From: Paenibacillus sp. J5C2022
GTDB taxonomy: Bacteria > Bacillota > Bacilli > Paenibacillales > Paenibacillaceae
DNA length: 64,000 nt
Direction of reading: 5' to 3'
Assembly: GCF_025567625.1 (NCBI RefSeq)
Contig: NZ_JAOQJC010000005.1
Coordinates: forward strand, 62,001 to 126,000
This document shows, one piece after another, positions 42,572 to 51,765 of this stretch. Each line of letters begins with the position of its first letter. Position 1 is the stretch's first letter. Under the pieces are notes generated by a model. The model made no database searches and was not told the DNA's origin. It saw only the letters and a program-made list of their open reading frames with translations. The position numbers were made by a program, and so were the translations under genes.

Positions 42572-43141
42572 TTACAGCTCGTCGTCGAGCAGGTCGGAAT
42601 CCAGATCCTCGTAGTCCCCGTCTTCTTCGCCGAGCGTGAAAGCCATATCCTTGTCGTCCATGTCGCTGCAACCGCCTGGAACGACAGCTACGCATACTTT
42701 CGTCTCGGCGATCATCTCCACCGCGAATTCGCGCTCGACGCGAACGACGACGCTGGAGCCGTTCGATGAAATATTGGCTTCAATGCAATTCGGCTCCTGA
42801 AGCACCTCTGCGGCAACCTCCTCCGTCGAGGCCCTATGTTTCGGATCCACATATGAGAGCGGCACATTTTCCACGAATTGTACGGATTCCTTGGCAACAT
42901 CCGTTTGCGAGTTATTGTTGTAAGAATACCAGATATTAATGTCGTAAGTACCGATCACTTCAATTCCGTCACCTGAACGAACCGCTTCATACTGATGATT
43001 AATAATCCATGCGCCCAGAATGCTGGTAGGCTTATGAGGCGGTGTAACGGTATGGGTGACTGTAGTAAACTTACGACCCTTGCCGCAGACAGCTTTCGTA
43101 ATTATTTCTCTGCACTGGAGCTGTTTATCTGCAATAGTCAT
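42572..43141 (-). CDS. cotE: Outer spore coat morphogenetic protein CotE
   Basis: A 189-residue protein that in Bacillus directs assembly of the outer coat. It starts MTIADKQLQCREIITKAVCG and has the conserved GAWIINHQYEA and GTYDINIWYSYNNN. A very acidic tail (GEEDGDYEDLDSDLLDDEL) ends it, as in other CotE proteins. The start at 43141 follows GGAGG at 8 bp, and the upstream in-frame codons lack a site. It should be made in the mother cell. Confidence 0.93.
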   Translation of the reverse strand: MTIADKQLQCREIITKAVCGKGRKFTTVTHTVTPPHKPTSILGAWIINHQYEAVRSGDGIEVIGTYDINIWYSYNNNSQTDVAKESVQFVENVPLSYVDPKHRASTEEVAAEVLQEPNCIEANISSNGSSVVVRVEREFAVEMIAETKVCVAVVPGGCSDMDDKDMAFTLGEEDGDYEDLDSDLLDDEL

Positions 43142-43175
43142 TGACTTAACCTCCTCCATACAATCATTCATTTAA

Positions 43176-43183
43176 AGTGTATG
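43176..43183 (-). promoter_or_regulatory. Candidate SigE-type -10 of cotE
   Basis: On the minus strand CATACACT resembles the mother-cell SigE -10 CATACAnT and is about 35 bp before the cotE start. No convincing -35 is visible 14-15 bp upstream. The remaining 300 bp up to the next gene hold nothing I can identify. Confidence 0.35.
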
Positions 43184-43491
43184 CAGGTCATAGGCGTTTG
43201 TTGATTAAACAGGTCTGCAAAGCGAGAAATTTTACACGTCCCATCCCAAGGATATCGCCTACGCGCAATACACCATAACTCGCCATCGACTACCACGCCG
43301 CCGGACGCTGATAGTCCATATGTATGCTGCCGTTCGGCGCCTTATGAGAAAATTTTTTCAAAGTCCTTTGAGAATGTACGTGTAATAGAGATCAGTTTTC
43401 CAAGCTTCGTATCAGGTTCAAATCTACATTGCTTATGTGATGGATAAAGAAGGCTGTATTCGTATAACGTAAATTGTTTCTTTCCATTTAG

Positions 43492-43692
43492 TTATTGATT
43501 AATCCTTGCATAAAACAAAGCAGCAATTCCGATTGTTGCAATGAAAGTAAGTATGACAAATAGAGTATATCCAGCTTTCGTCTTCGTAACGGCATGTTTA
43601 TCGTAAAAATCAGAGCTGCGCCTGAAACATCCCATCCATAGCTCCCCAACTAAATGAATTACGACCAGTATGAAGTTTTTAATCAGTGCCAT
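43492..43692 (-). CDS. Small membrane protein of unknown function
   Basis: A 66-residue protein with a hydrophobic N-terminal segment (about 4-20), a short polar loop with FRRSSDFYDKHAVTKTKAG and a second helix at about 43-62. A GAGGTG site lies nine bases before the ATG, which supports a real gene. I do not recognise the family. It stands alone between cotE and the exporter, and its surroundings are AT-richer than the rest of the window. Confidence 0.65.
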   Translation of the reverse strand: MALIKNFILVVIHLVGELWMGCFRRSSDFYDKHAVTKTKAGYTLFVILTFIATIGIAALFYARINQ

Positions 43693-43840
43693 AATTTGAA
43701 CACCTCATTTTCTAATATTACTCACACTATATCATTATTATCCATATTTTACATCAACACTTTCTACCACTATCAAACTACACCGATACATATTTTCGTG
43801 ATGCCATTACTTTATGCATAAATCGATGCAGCCTCAATAA

Positions 43841-44803
43841 TCACTTCACAACCGTCTCCCTCGGCTTCTTCTGCAGCCGCTTCGCGATGGACAAGTATCG
43901 CTCTACTTCCCGAAGCAGATTGTACAGCGTAGCCCTTACCTCGAATTCCTCCCGGGTTGCCGGCAGCCGCATCTCCTTGAACCTCCGCTTCATCTCGTAC
44001 AGCTTGCGCTCCGCTCCGCCGCGGTACACCTCGGACTTCACATCGCCGGACAGCTGCTCCAGCAGCTGCGCCATCCATTCATTCTGAGGCAGCTTCTCAT
44101 AGACGAAAGCCAGATCCGTCAGCATCGAGCTGATGGAATCCAGCTGCTGCTTCCGCATCTCGAAGTAGATGGCCCAGTATGGCTCATGCCCCCATAACCG
44201 GTTCTCCTTGCTGCGCAGAGACAGTTGGCTTCCTTCCCCGATCGCCTGTTCGACGGCTAACAGCTCTTCTCCTCCCCATAAGTGGGCGGGATCGCGCAGC
44301 GTCAGCGCCATCTGCCGGAACATCTCGCCGAACATCCGCTCCGTCTCTTCGCGCAGCTGCTTCAAGCCATGCTCCTCCTTGGGCATGTACAAAAAATTAA
44401 TAACCGTAGCCCAGCCAAGTCCGACGAGCAGCAGCACAATCTCATTGGCGATCAGCGCTCCGTTCACTTCGCCGTGATCGAAGATGTGAAACACAATGAC
44501 AGCGCTCGTCAATATGCCGTCCTTCAGCTGGAACCTTGCCAATATCGGAAAAGTGATCATTATAAAAATCGCCACTGACCAGTATTGAAAACCGAGCAGC
44601 GTAAAGATGAGAGAGCCGAAAAAAAGACCCAGCACCGATGCGACGAACCGGATGGAGACGCTCTTCAGCCCCTTCATCCGCGTCACTTCAACGCCGAGTA
44701 TAGCCATAATTCCGGCGGATAACGCCGGTTCTATTCCTAAATACATTGCCGTGTAAATGGCCGCGATTGCTGCAACGGCCGTCTTGATGACGCGAATTCC
44801 CAT
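43841..44803 (-). CDS. Aromatic acid exporter (ArAE/FUSC) family membrane protein
   Basis: A 320-residue protein. The N-terminal half has six hydrophobic segments (about 5-150), including GIRVIKTAVAAIAAIYTAMY and LGLFFGSLIFTLLG. The cytoplasmic half is helical and starts with MPKEEHGLKQLREETERMFG. This matches the short Gram-positive members of the aromatic acid exporter/FUSC group. The start at 44803 follows GAGGG. The exported compound is unknown. It is not obviously in an operon: 62 bp separate it from the ABC permease. Confidence 0.82.
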   Translation of the reverse strand: MGIRVIKTAVAAIAAIYTAMYLGIEPALSAGIMAILGVEVTRMKGLKSVSIRFVASVLGLFFGSLIFTLLGFQYWSVAIFIMITFPILARFQLKDGILTSAVIVFHIFDHGEVNGALIANEIVLLLVGLGWATVINFLYMPKEEHGLKQLREETERMFGEMFRQMALTLRDPAHLWGGEELLAVEQAIGEGSQLSLRSKENRLWGHEPYWAIYFEMRKQQLDSISSMLTDLAFVYEKLPQNEWMAQLLEQLSGDVKSEVYRGGAERKLYEMKRRFKEMRLPATREEFEVRATLYNLLREVERYLSIAKRLQKKPRETVVK

Positions 44804-44865
44804 GATGCATTCCCTCAAGTCCGGATAAGATGTCGATACTTGGCCGATATTGGCCCTATCTCATC

Positions 44866-45762
44866 CTACCGTTCCCGCCAGCCCTGCGTCAACTTTCTCT
44901 CCAGCGCAGCCACCAGCTGGTACATCATCGTCGCGACGACGCCTATCACTACCAGACTGGAGAGCACGAGCGTAAAGTTGAATACCTGGAATCCGTATAT
45001 GATCAAGTAGCCGAGTCCCAGCTTTGCCACCAGAAATTCTCCCACGATCACGCCGACCCAGGACAAGCCTACGTTCACTTTCAGCGTGGAGATGATGACG
45101 GGAAAGGAGCCCGGCAGAATGACGAGCCGGAACAGCTGGGGCTTCGACGCGCCAAGCAAGCGGACGACCTTGATATAACCGCTGTCAATCTCCCGGAACC
45201 TGTTATAGATGTTGATCGTTGTAATGATGACCGTGACCGACAGTGATATCGTCACAATCGACATCAAGCCTGGACCCAGCAGCACGATAAAAATGGGGCC
45301 AAGCGCCACTTTCGGCATGCTGTTCAGCACGACCAGATAGGGGTCCATTACCCGCGACAGGAACGGGAACCACCAGAGCGCAGCGGCAATGGCCGTGCCG
45401 ATGACCGTACCCAGCGCGAAGCCGGTTACCGTCTCGACGACCGTCATGGCCACATGCGGCCAGATGGAGCCATCTGCCATCGTTGTGTACAGCTGATGGA
45501 ATATTTTCGTCGGGTAGCTGAACAGCAACGGATCGATCCATCTCTGTCGACCAGCTGCTTCCCAGAACGATAGGAACAGCAGCAGCAATAAAAGCTGCGT
45601 CGTGCCGACACCTGCGGAAATTCTGCTCATTCGCCGCTTGTAATCGCCATGAAGACCGTTCAACAACGCTCTGCGGTCTTCCTGTATGCCGGCTATCTCC
45701 GCAGGGCCTCTCCCACTCGGGTCGACCGCTTCATCGCCGATAGGCTCGCGCCGCTCACCCAC
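44866..45762 (-). CDS. ABC transporter permease, SsuC/TauC/ThiX type
   Basis: A 298-residue membrane permease with six or so helices. The coupling motif for the ATPase is seen in FREIDSGYIKVVRLLGASKP, the EAA-type loop. The N-terminal 45 residues are hydrophilic. The start is taken as GTG 45762 because GGGGG lies eight bases upstream and the frame overlaps the ATPase gene by only 8 bp. A GTG at 45771 is an alternative. It belongs with the ATPase and binding protein upstream as a nitrate/sulfonate/taurine-type importer. Confidence 0.88.
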   Translation of the reverse strand: MGERREPIGDEAVDPSGRGPAEIAGIQEDRRALLNGLHGDYKRRMSRISAGVGTTQLLLLLLFLSFWEAAGRQRWIDPLLFSYPTKIFHQLYTTMADGSIWPHVAMTVVETVTGFALGTVIGTAIAAALWWFPFLSRVMDPYLVVLNSMPKVALGPIFIVLLGPGLMSIVTISLSVTVIITTINIYNRFREIDSGYIKVVRLLGASKPQLFRLVILPGSFPVIISTLKVNVGLSWVGVIVGEFLVAKLGLGYLIIYGFQVFNFTLVLSSLVVIGVVATMMYQLVAALERKLTQGWRER

Positions 45763-46552
45763 TGTCCTCACCCCCTTCTCGTTCCACCGCATGGAGCTGC
45801 GACCACAGTTGCTCGAATATGTCCTGGAAGGCCGGCAGCTTGCGCGCGTCCATCGGAGTTGCCGTTCTGATCTCCTCCGGCACGACCAGCTCGCTCCTGA
45901 ATCGGCCGGGGTTGCGCCCCATGACGATGACACGGTCGCTCATTGCCGCCGCTTCGGCCAGATCGTGGGTCACGAGCACTGCAGTCTTGCCCAGACGCTT
46001 CAGCGTACGCTGCACCAATTCCTCCAACTGCAGCTTGATATGAAGATCCAGCGCAGAGAATGGCTCATCCAGCAGCAGCACCTCCGGCTCCGTCACCAGC
46101 GTCCGGGCCAGCGCGACCCGCTGCCGCATGCCGCCGGACAGCTCATGCGGATAGCGGCTTCCATATCCGCCAAGCCCCAGCTCCGACAGCACTTCATCGA
46201 CCGCGCTCATCGATGCCCTCGTCTTCGTTCCGTTAATTTCCAGTCCGATCGCAGCATTGTCGCGGATGCTGCGCCACGGGAACAAATAATCCTGCTGCAG
46301 CATGTAGCCCACCTTGGGAGACGGCCCGGTGACCGTCTCCCCGCCAAGCAGCACCCGTCCCATCGTAGGCGGGAACAATCCTGCAAGCAGATTGAGCACA
46401 GTCGTCTTGCCGCAGCCGCTGGGACCTACCAGACTTAGAAACTCTCCGCGCGACAGCGACAGCCGCAAGCCTTCCAGAACCAGCGCCGCCCCTTTCTCGT
46501 TCACATACACATGGGAGAGGTCTACAAGCTGAAGTACCGGCGTTTCCGACAT
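45755..46552 (-). CDS. ABC transporter ATP-binding protein, SsuB/TauB/ThiZ type
   Basis: A 265-residue ATPase. Walker A is VGPSGCGKTT, the Q loop is YMLQQDYLFPWR, the signature is LSGGMRQR, Walker B is VLLLDEPFSALD and the switch is VTHDLAEA. The FPWR after the Q loop is typical of the sulfonate/taurine/pyrimidine-precursor importers. It is the middle gene of a three-gene operon. Confidence 0.92.
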   Translation of the reverse strand: MSETPVLQLVDLSHVYVNEKGAALVLEGLRLSLSRGEFLSLVGPSGCGKTTVLNLLAGLFPPTMGRVLLGGETVTGPSPKVGYMLQQDYLFPWRSIRDNAAIGLEINGTKTRASMSAVDEVLSELGLGGYGSRYPHELSGGMRQRVALARTLVTEPEVLLLDEPFSALDLHIKLQLEELVQRTLKRLGKTAVLVTHDLAEAAAMSDRVIVMGRNPGRFRSELVVPEEIRTATPMDARKLPAFQDIFEQLWSQLHAVEREGGEDSG

Positions 46553-46583
46553 TTCAATCTCCCCCCTCGCCTGATGTCGCTTG

Positions 46584-47594
46584 CTATTTCACCGAATCGA
46601 TCGCCGTCTGTCCGAAGCCGGTATTGACAAGCACGCTGTGCTCCGTTCGTTTCTCCAGCTCCCCTGCGCTCATGATGATATCCAGCAAATTGTTCCATTC
46701 CGCTTCGTCGATGATGGGATCGGAGGCGAATGAGCCTTGAGACTTGTATCGGTCGATGGAGCTGATCAAGATGTCGCGATCCACATTTTCAAAGTATGGT
46801 GACACAACTTCTGCTATTTCCTGGGCAGAATGCTCCGCTACCCATTGCTGCGCCTTGTACACGGCATCCGTAAATGCCTGCACCCACTTCTTGTTTTTGT
46901 CCATGTAGCTTTGCTTCGTCATGAACACGGTGTAGGGCAAGTGGCCGCTCTCCGTCCCGAAGGATGCGATGACATGGCCTCTTCCCTCCCTCTCGAAGAT
47001 GGATGCGGTAGGTTCGAACAACTGGACGTAATCTCCCGTTCCCGACGAGAACGCTGCAGCGATGTTGGCGAAGTCCACATTCTGAATGAGCTCCAGATCC
47101 GCATGGGGATCGATGCCGTGCTTCTTCAGCGTGAATTCTCCCGCCATCTGCGGCATGCCTCCCTTCCTCTGTCCCAGGAAGACTGTCCCTTTCAATTCAT
47201 CCCAGTTGAAGTCATCCGGCTTCTCGCGCGCCACCAGGAATGTGCCGTCCGTCTGCGTCAGCTGGGCGAAGCTGACAACGGGGTCTTCCGCTCCCTGCTG
47301 ATATACATAGATCGACGTCTCAGCGCCTACAAGCGCAACATCGATCACCCCCGACAACAGCGAGGTCATCGTCTTATCCCCTCCGGGCGTCGTCGTCAGT
47401 TCAATCTTCAACCCTTCCTCTTCGAAGAAACCTTCCTCAATCGCGACATATTGCGGCGCATAGAACAAAGTACGCGCCACCTCGCCGATTCGAATAACCT
47501 TCTGCTCCGAGCCGCCCTTGCTGCATCCGGCGAGCACAGCTACTCCCGCCAGTACGACTGCAAGCAGCGCGGATACGATCTGCCGTCTGCTCAT
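46584..47594 (-). CDS. ABC transporter substrate-binding lipoprotein (SsuA/THI5-like)
   Basis: A 336-residue lipoprotein. The signal peptide has the lipobox VLAGC (Cys at about 23). The NMT1/THI5-like fold is shown by ARTLFYAPQYVAIEEGFFEE, SLLSGVIDVALVGAE and FSSGTGDYVQLFEP. It would capture a small organic nutrient such as a sulfonate or thiamine precursor. No TPP or S-box element is visible upstream, so the substrate stays open. The start at 47594 has GGAGG seven bases upstream. Confidence 0.88.
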   Translation of the reverse strand: MSRRQIVSALLAVVLAGVAVLAGCSKGGSEQKVIRIGEVARTLFYAPQYVAIEEGFFEEEGLKIELTTTPGGDKTMTSLLSGVIDVALVGAETSIYVYQQGAEDPVVSFAQLTQTDGTFLVAREKPDDFNWDELKGTVFLGQRKGGMPQMAGEFTLKKHGIDPHADLELIQNVDFANIAAAFSSGTGDYVQLFEPTASIFEREGRGHVIASFGTESGHLPYTVFMTKQSYMDKNKKWVQAFTDAVYKAQQWVAEHSAQEIAEVVSPYFENVDRDILISSIDRYKSQGSFASDPIIDEAEWNNLLDIIMSAGELEKRTEHSVLVNTGFGQTAIDSVK

Positions 47595-47664
47595 CCTTCT
47601 TCCTCCTGCCAACATAGTGGTGTACAACAGCCTATGCAGCTACGGGATGAGCGGTGATTGGCAC

Positions 47665-47711
47665 AAAAAAACTGTTCCCTCCTCTGCAGCAGGCAGAAGG
47701 AAGGAACAGTC
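47665..47711 (-). terminator. Terminator of the carboxypeptidase gene
   Basis: The stem ACTGTTCC/GGAACAGT with extra GGA/TCC pairs and a loop of about 17 nt is followed on the minus strand by seven T. It lies between the carboxypeptidase stop and the ABC importer. Confidence 0.8.
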
Positions 47712-47722
47712 CTGTCGTAACG

Positions 47723-49267
47723 TTATGAAAGCTTGTATATGTCGCTGTACTTCCGGCTCAAGTAGTCCACAAGATACTGAGGGTCAAGCGGCTTGCCCGT
47801 CACGGCCTGCACCAGCTCGGCGGGCGTGCGAAGCTTGCCGTACTTGTATATGCGTTCCGCCAGCCAGTCCCTGATCGGCAGCAGGTCGCCTCGTCCGACC
47901 ATATCCCATATGCCCTTCAGTTCCTTCTCCAGCGTATCCGCGAACTGTGCGGCATACATGTTCCCGAGCGAGTAGGAAGGGAAGTAGCCGAACGCTCCGC
48001 CGGACCAGTGAACATCCTGAAGGACGCCTTCCGCATCGCTTGGTGGCGTAATGCCCAGATATTCCTTATACTTGTCGTTCCACATGGCGGGCAGATCCGC
48101 CGCCTTCAAGCCTTCGTTGAATATAAGCTTCTCCATCTCATATCGGATAATAATATGGAGATTATAGGTTAGCTCGTCAGCTTCTATGCGAATAAGCGAA
48201 GGAGTGACGACGTTGTTGCCGCGGTAGAATTGGTCCACCGTGACGTCGAGCTGTCCCGGGAAGCTCTTCTGCAGCGCTTCGAAATTGTGCTCCCAGAACG
48301 GACGGCTGCGTCCGATGACATTCTCCCAGAAGCGAGATTGCGATTCGTGAATGCCCATCGACGTTCCCGTACACAATGTCGTGCCCACCAGTTCCTTCAT
48401 GATGTTCTGCTCGTAGAGCGCATGGCCGCCTTCATGAATCGTTCCGAACAAGGCACTGGTCACATCATTCTCCAGGTAGCGGGTTGTAATGCGCACGTCG
48501 CCAGGATTCAATCCTGTAGCGAACGGATGCGCGCTCTCGTCCAGACGGCCCGACTCGAAGTTGTAGCCCATCTGCCGCAAGATGTGCAGGCTGAATTCCT
48601 TCTGTGCCGCTTTATCGAAGCTTTGTCGCAGGAATGACGTATCCGGCTGATGAGGCGAGGACGCAATATTCGCTGCGAGCGGCACGAGCTGCTCCCGCAC
48701 ACCAGTGAATACGCGATCCAACTCCTCTACCGTCATGCCCGGTTCGTATTGATCCAGCAGCGTATCATAACGAGTCGCGCCTGCGCCCCACAGATCAATG
48801 AACTGATTCGTATAGCCGATCACCTTCTCCAGATACGGCTGGAATCCTGCGTAGTCGTTCTCCGCCTTCGCTTCCTCCCATTTGGATTCCGACTGCGACG
48901 CCAGCACGACGTATTCCTGATACAGCTTGGGAGGAATCTTCACGCTGCGGTCGTATTCCTTGCGCGTCTCCATAACGAGCCGCTGGTCGATTTCCGACAA
49001 TGTCTCATATGTATGCTTCTCTTCCAGCCGGGACAGCCATTCGCCCAGCTCAGGCGCCGTCGACAGCTTGAACATCTCTCCCGACAATACGCCGATGGAT
49101 TCCGATCGTCTGTCCATTCCCCGTCTTGGAGCTCCCGTGCGAAGATCCCAGTAGAGAACGCCCAGCGCCTCGCCATAGCTGCTAATCGCATTCATTCTGT
49201 CCCGGAACAGGACTAATGTGTCTTGCACTCCGTTGGCCACTGTTGCGACACCTGCCTTCCTCATCAT
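47723..49267 (-). CDS. M32-family carboxypeptidase
   Basis: A 514-residue zinc carboxypeptidase of the Taq/Pfu type, similar to Bacillus YpwA. The zinc motif is TIHEGGHALYEQ. Other hallmarks are VLYWDLRTGAPRRG near the N-terminus, the HPFATGLNPGDVRITTRY segment and MGIHESQSRFWEN. It removes C-terminal residues from peptides in the cytoplasm. The start at 49267 is uncertain because no good ribosome site precedes it. A GTG at residue 9 after GGCAGG is plausible. It has its own terminator. Confidence 0.92.
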   Translation of the reverse strand: MMRKAGVATVANGVQDTLVLFRDRMNAISSYGEALGVLYWDLRTGAPRRGMDRRSESIGVLSGEMFKLSTAPELGEWLSRLEEKHTYETLSEIDQRLVMETRKEYDRSVKIPPKLYQEYVVLASQSESKWEEAKAENDYAGFQPYLEKVIGYTNQFIDLWGAGATRYDTLLDQYEPGMTVEELDRVFTGVREQLVPLAANIASSPHQPDTSFLRQSFDKAAQKEFSLHILRQMGYNFESGRLDESAHPFATGLNPGDVRITTRYLENDVTSALFGTIHEGGHALYEQNIMKELVGTTLCTGTSMGIHESQSRFWENVIGRSRPFWEHNFEALQKSFPGQLDVTVDQFYRGNNVVTPSLIRIEADELTYNLHIIIRYEMEKLIFNEGLKAADLPAMWNDKYKEYLGITPPSDAEGVLQDVHWSGGAFGYFPSYSLGNMYAAQFADTLEKELKGIWDMVGRGDLLPIRDWLAERIYKYGKLRTPAELVQAVTGKPLDPQYLVDYLSRKYSDIYKLS

Positions 49268-49282
49268 TCTTCATGGATAAGA

Positions 49283-49312
49283 AGTCGGCAGCTTGTATAT
49301 CAACTGCCGACT
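49283..49312. other. Hairpin between divergent genes
   Basis: A perfect 9-bp inverted repeat AGTCGGCAG/CTGCCGACT with a 12-nt loop lies 16 bp before the carboxypeptidase start and 59 bp before the YqkB-like start. Neither side has a U-tract. It may be an operator or an mRNA 5' structure. Confidence 0.4.
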
Positions 49313-49370
49313 CCTTATAATCATCTTAAACCTGATGGACAACAGGATGCAAGAAAGGAATGACCTTATC

Positions 49371-49694
49371 ATGATAATTACGTTTACAGATTCCGCCGTA
49401 CGCAAGCTGGCTCCCTATCTTGAAGAGGATGCGATCAAGCTGAAATTTCTGCATGATACGGAAGGCTGCGGCTGCGTCGTCAGCGGCGTGCCCGCACTGC
49501 AGCTAGTAGTCGAGCCGTCGCAGCACGATTCGGAAGGAGAAGGGCGTCCGCTGCCGTTCCTCTATGAGCGGCGACACGAAGTATTCTACGAGCCAAGCAT
49601 GCGCATCGATTACGATGCGGCGAGGGATACGTTCAGCCTGAAGAGCGACAATCAGATCTATACGACGAGCATGCGGTTCATGACCGCACCGTAG
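49371..49694 (+). CDS. YqkB-like HesB/IscA-related protein
   Basis: A 107-residue protein of the iron-sulfur cluster biosynthesis fold (YqkB type). It starts MIITFTDSAVRKLAPYL and contains KFLHDTEGCGCVVSG, where two cysteines lie in GCGC, and the later FYEPSMRIDYD. The C-terminal cysteine pair of true IscA proteins is absent, so a scaffold function is doubtful. The start at 49371 follows AAAGGA at 12 bp, and the upstream frame lacks a site. Confidence 0.82.
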   Translation: MIITFTDSAVRKLAPYLEEDAIKLKFLHDTEGCGCVVSGVPALQLVVEPSQHDSEGEGRPLPFLYERRHEVFYEPSMRIDYDAARDTFSLKSDNQIYTTSMRFMTAP

Positions 49695-49704
49695 CAGGCT
49701 AATG

Positions 49705-50057
49705 GCGCCATTCCAGCACAACCCTGCCCAGATCATCATCGTTCAACGAATCCAGTATTTATCGGCAAGTGCTGCGCGCCATCTTCATTTTCGCAAGCAG
49801 CTCTTCCTTGTTCATGCTGCCTGCCGCCGTGAATTCGGAAGATCGCTCCCTTGTGAACGGAATGCCGCCGATACCTGCGGCAATATGATATGATGCTACT
49901 CGTTCCCGGCCAGATGCAAGCAGAGATTTCCGATACTGTTGGTATCCTGCCGCATTCTGGCCCACAGCTGCGCTTCATCAATTTTATCCATAGACCGCTC
50001 AATCCAGTTCCCATACGTATCCAGCAACTTATTGGACTCCATCAGGAACACGCTCAT
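49705..50057 (-). pseudogene. Decayed DinB/DUF1572-like gene
   Basis: A strong GAGGAG site precedes ATG 50057. The frame reads VFLMESNKLLDTYGNWIERS and SIGNLCLHLAGNE, a clear DUF1572 beginning, then hits a TAG. In another frame it continues IAAGIGGIPFTRERSSEFTA and EELLAKMKMARS, then stops. A third frame gives SLNDDDLGRVV and stops at 49705. The order of pieces matches one ancestral DinB-fold protein with at least two frameshifts and a lost 3' end. The start overlaps the end of the phosphodiesterase-like gene. Confidence 0.75.
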
Positions 50058-51684
50058 CGCCGCCACTCCTCTTGTTCTTTACACTCATCCTCCCTTCTTC
50101 CCCCACATCTGTCAACAACTTCAGCAAAAAAGGCTTCAGATCGACCATTCGCAAATAATCCGGCTTCAGGTCCGTTCCGCATATGATAAGCGGGACCAGG
50201 GATTCCTTCCGTCGGATCGAGCCATGTCCGCCGCCTTCAACATGTCTGGGCGAGCTCATGTCCGCCAGCTCGTAACCGGGCTTAGCCGTGACGACAAGGT
50301 ATGAACCCTCGTGAGATTGCAGAGCAGCCGACAATCGACGCATCGCATCGGGATATTCTCTGTAAGCAACCGTTCCGGCACGCTCATTCACCTGAAGATC
50401 CAGTACGCTGTAATCCTGCTCCACTTGCCACGATTGCTGGTAAGCGTCTGTCAGACCGCCGTTCCGCTTGTATCTTAATCTGCTGCCCGAACCCCCCTGA
50501 ACGACAGATACCCAGTCCTCCGCTTTCCATGCTATGAAGTCGATGCGAGGGTCCTGCCGAAGAACGGATGCGATTCCCTCTAATAGCCGTTGCCCTTCCA
50601 GGGAATAGACATAAGCCATCGTTTCGTTGACCGCGAGTATTATGGAATTGTTTTCGGTTGCGCTTTCGCCTGTTCGCATGACATTCTCTTTGCCTAGCAA
50701 GAGCGGCAGTTCGATAACTGCCCCTTTATTGGCAGGCAGCAACTGCGTCATACCGCTGTCGCCCGCAACAATAATAACCGCTTCCCGCAACGCTTTCTCC
50801 GGAGAGCCGAATGCTCTTATAACCTGTTGCAACTGACGGTCGACCTTCTCAACCCCGTCAAGATCCGCAGGTCCCTTCTGATGCAGAGACTGATCCAGAT
50901 CGGGCATATACACCAGCAAGAAATCCGGCAGCTTGTCAGTCGCGATCAAATGGTTCAACGTTCCTATCGCATAACCGTTATTGAATCCGAGCTTATTCAC
51001 CAAGCCGTCCTTCAACTTCTTCTTGCCTATCAACGGATTGGACAGCGCTCCCATGGTCAGGAAGTCCGGCCCTTTCACTGTGATCGTCTCTGCCATATTC
51101 GCCGTTCTGCGAATCCACTTCGGTATGGTGAGCTTATGTTCAGTATTCCCTCGATAGATGAGTCCGTTAATGGTGCCCGAAGTAAGCCCAAGCTCATCCA
51201 GTTCCTCATATATTGTTCTTATTCGAGTGTTCAGATGCTTGCCGTTCAAATGGATCAGCGCATCGGCGAGTGTAGAATCAATGCCGTTCCTTAACACTTC
51301 CATCGGCCCGGTACCGTAGTTGATGACCCGCTGCTCCTGCGACGAATACCAGGTGAGACCGGGTACACGATGGACATCGGGATACGCTCCGGTAAGCAAG
51401 GAACTGTCAATCGATACTGACATGGTAGGGAAGGAGCTGACCATATCCCTGTAATATTGGCCGTGCTCCACCAAATATTTGAAGGTCGGCAGCCGATTTT
51501 CAGCGATGCCCTCATCTATCGAACTTGCCATCAGAGAATCAACAAGAATAAAGATCACTTTCTTCGTCTCTCGGCTAGATTTCATCCGGAGCAGATCTTG
51601 CTCTTGGCCCGGCCTCCCGCCGGAACAGCCAATCAGCAATAAGAATACGAGCACGGCTAAGACATGAGACAGCTTCACCTTCAA
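50029..51684 (-). CDS. Alkaline phosphatase superfamily (phosphodiesterase-like) lipoprotein
   Basis: A 551-residue protein with a signal peptide and lipobox LLIGC, so it is anchored outside the membrane. Metal-site features of the type I phosphodiesterase/nucleotide pyrophosphatase group are visible: VIFILVDSLM (Asp), FPTMSVSIDSSLLTG with the probable nucleophile Thr, VYMPDLDQSLHQKGP, AGDSGM and GGGHGSI. It lacks the CxPxR motif of sulfatases. The start is a TTG with GGGGGG upstream. Whether it works with the adjacent carbohydrate genes (82 bp gap) is unknown. Confidence 0.82.
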   Translation of the reverse strand: MKVKLSHVLAVLVFLLLIGCSGGRPGQEQDLLRMKSSRETKKVIFILVDSLMASSIDEGIAENRLPTFKYLVEHGQYYRDMVSSFPTMSVSIDSSLLTGAYPDVHRVPGLTWYSSQEQRVINYGTGPMEVLRNGIDSTLADALIHLNGKHLNTRIRTIYEELDELGLTSGTINGLIYRGNTEHKLTIPKWIRRTANMAETITVKGPDFLTMGALSNPLIGKKKLKDGLVNKLGFNNGYAIGTLNHLIATDKLPDFLLVYMPDLDQSLHQKGPADLDGVEKVDRQLQQVIRAFGSPEKALREAVIIVAGDSGMTQLLPANKGAVIELPLLLGKENVMRTGESATENNSIILAVNETMAYVYSLEGQRLLEGIASVLRQDPRIDFIAWKAEDWVSVVQGGSGSRLRYKRNGGLTDAYQQSWQVEQDYSVLDLQVNERAGTVAYREYPDAMRRLSAALQSHEGSYLVVTAKPGYELADMSSPRHVEGGGHGSIRRKESLVPLIICGTDLKPDYLRMVDLKPFLLKLLTDVGEEGRMSVKNKRSGGDERVPDGVQ

Positions 51685-51765
51685 TTCGTCCCCCCGCTAT
51701 GACAAATGTTCTATGAACATTGTGCCTCAAGCGGCGACATGTCATCCCAAGTGGGCTTGAGATCG

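Noticed and set aside
47595-47722. TPP riboswitch before the SsuA/THI5-like operon
   Set aside because: Only the carboxypeptidase terminator and about 70 bp lie there, with no thi-box sequence.
50029-51684. Sulfatase acting with the glycan cluster
   Set aside because: The CxPxR or SxPxR sulfatase motif is absent. The metal-site pattern fits phosphodiesterase/nucleotide pyrophosphatase relatives.
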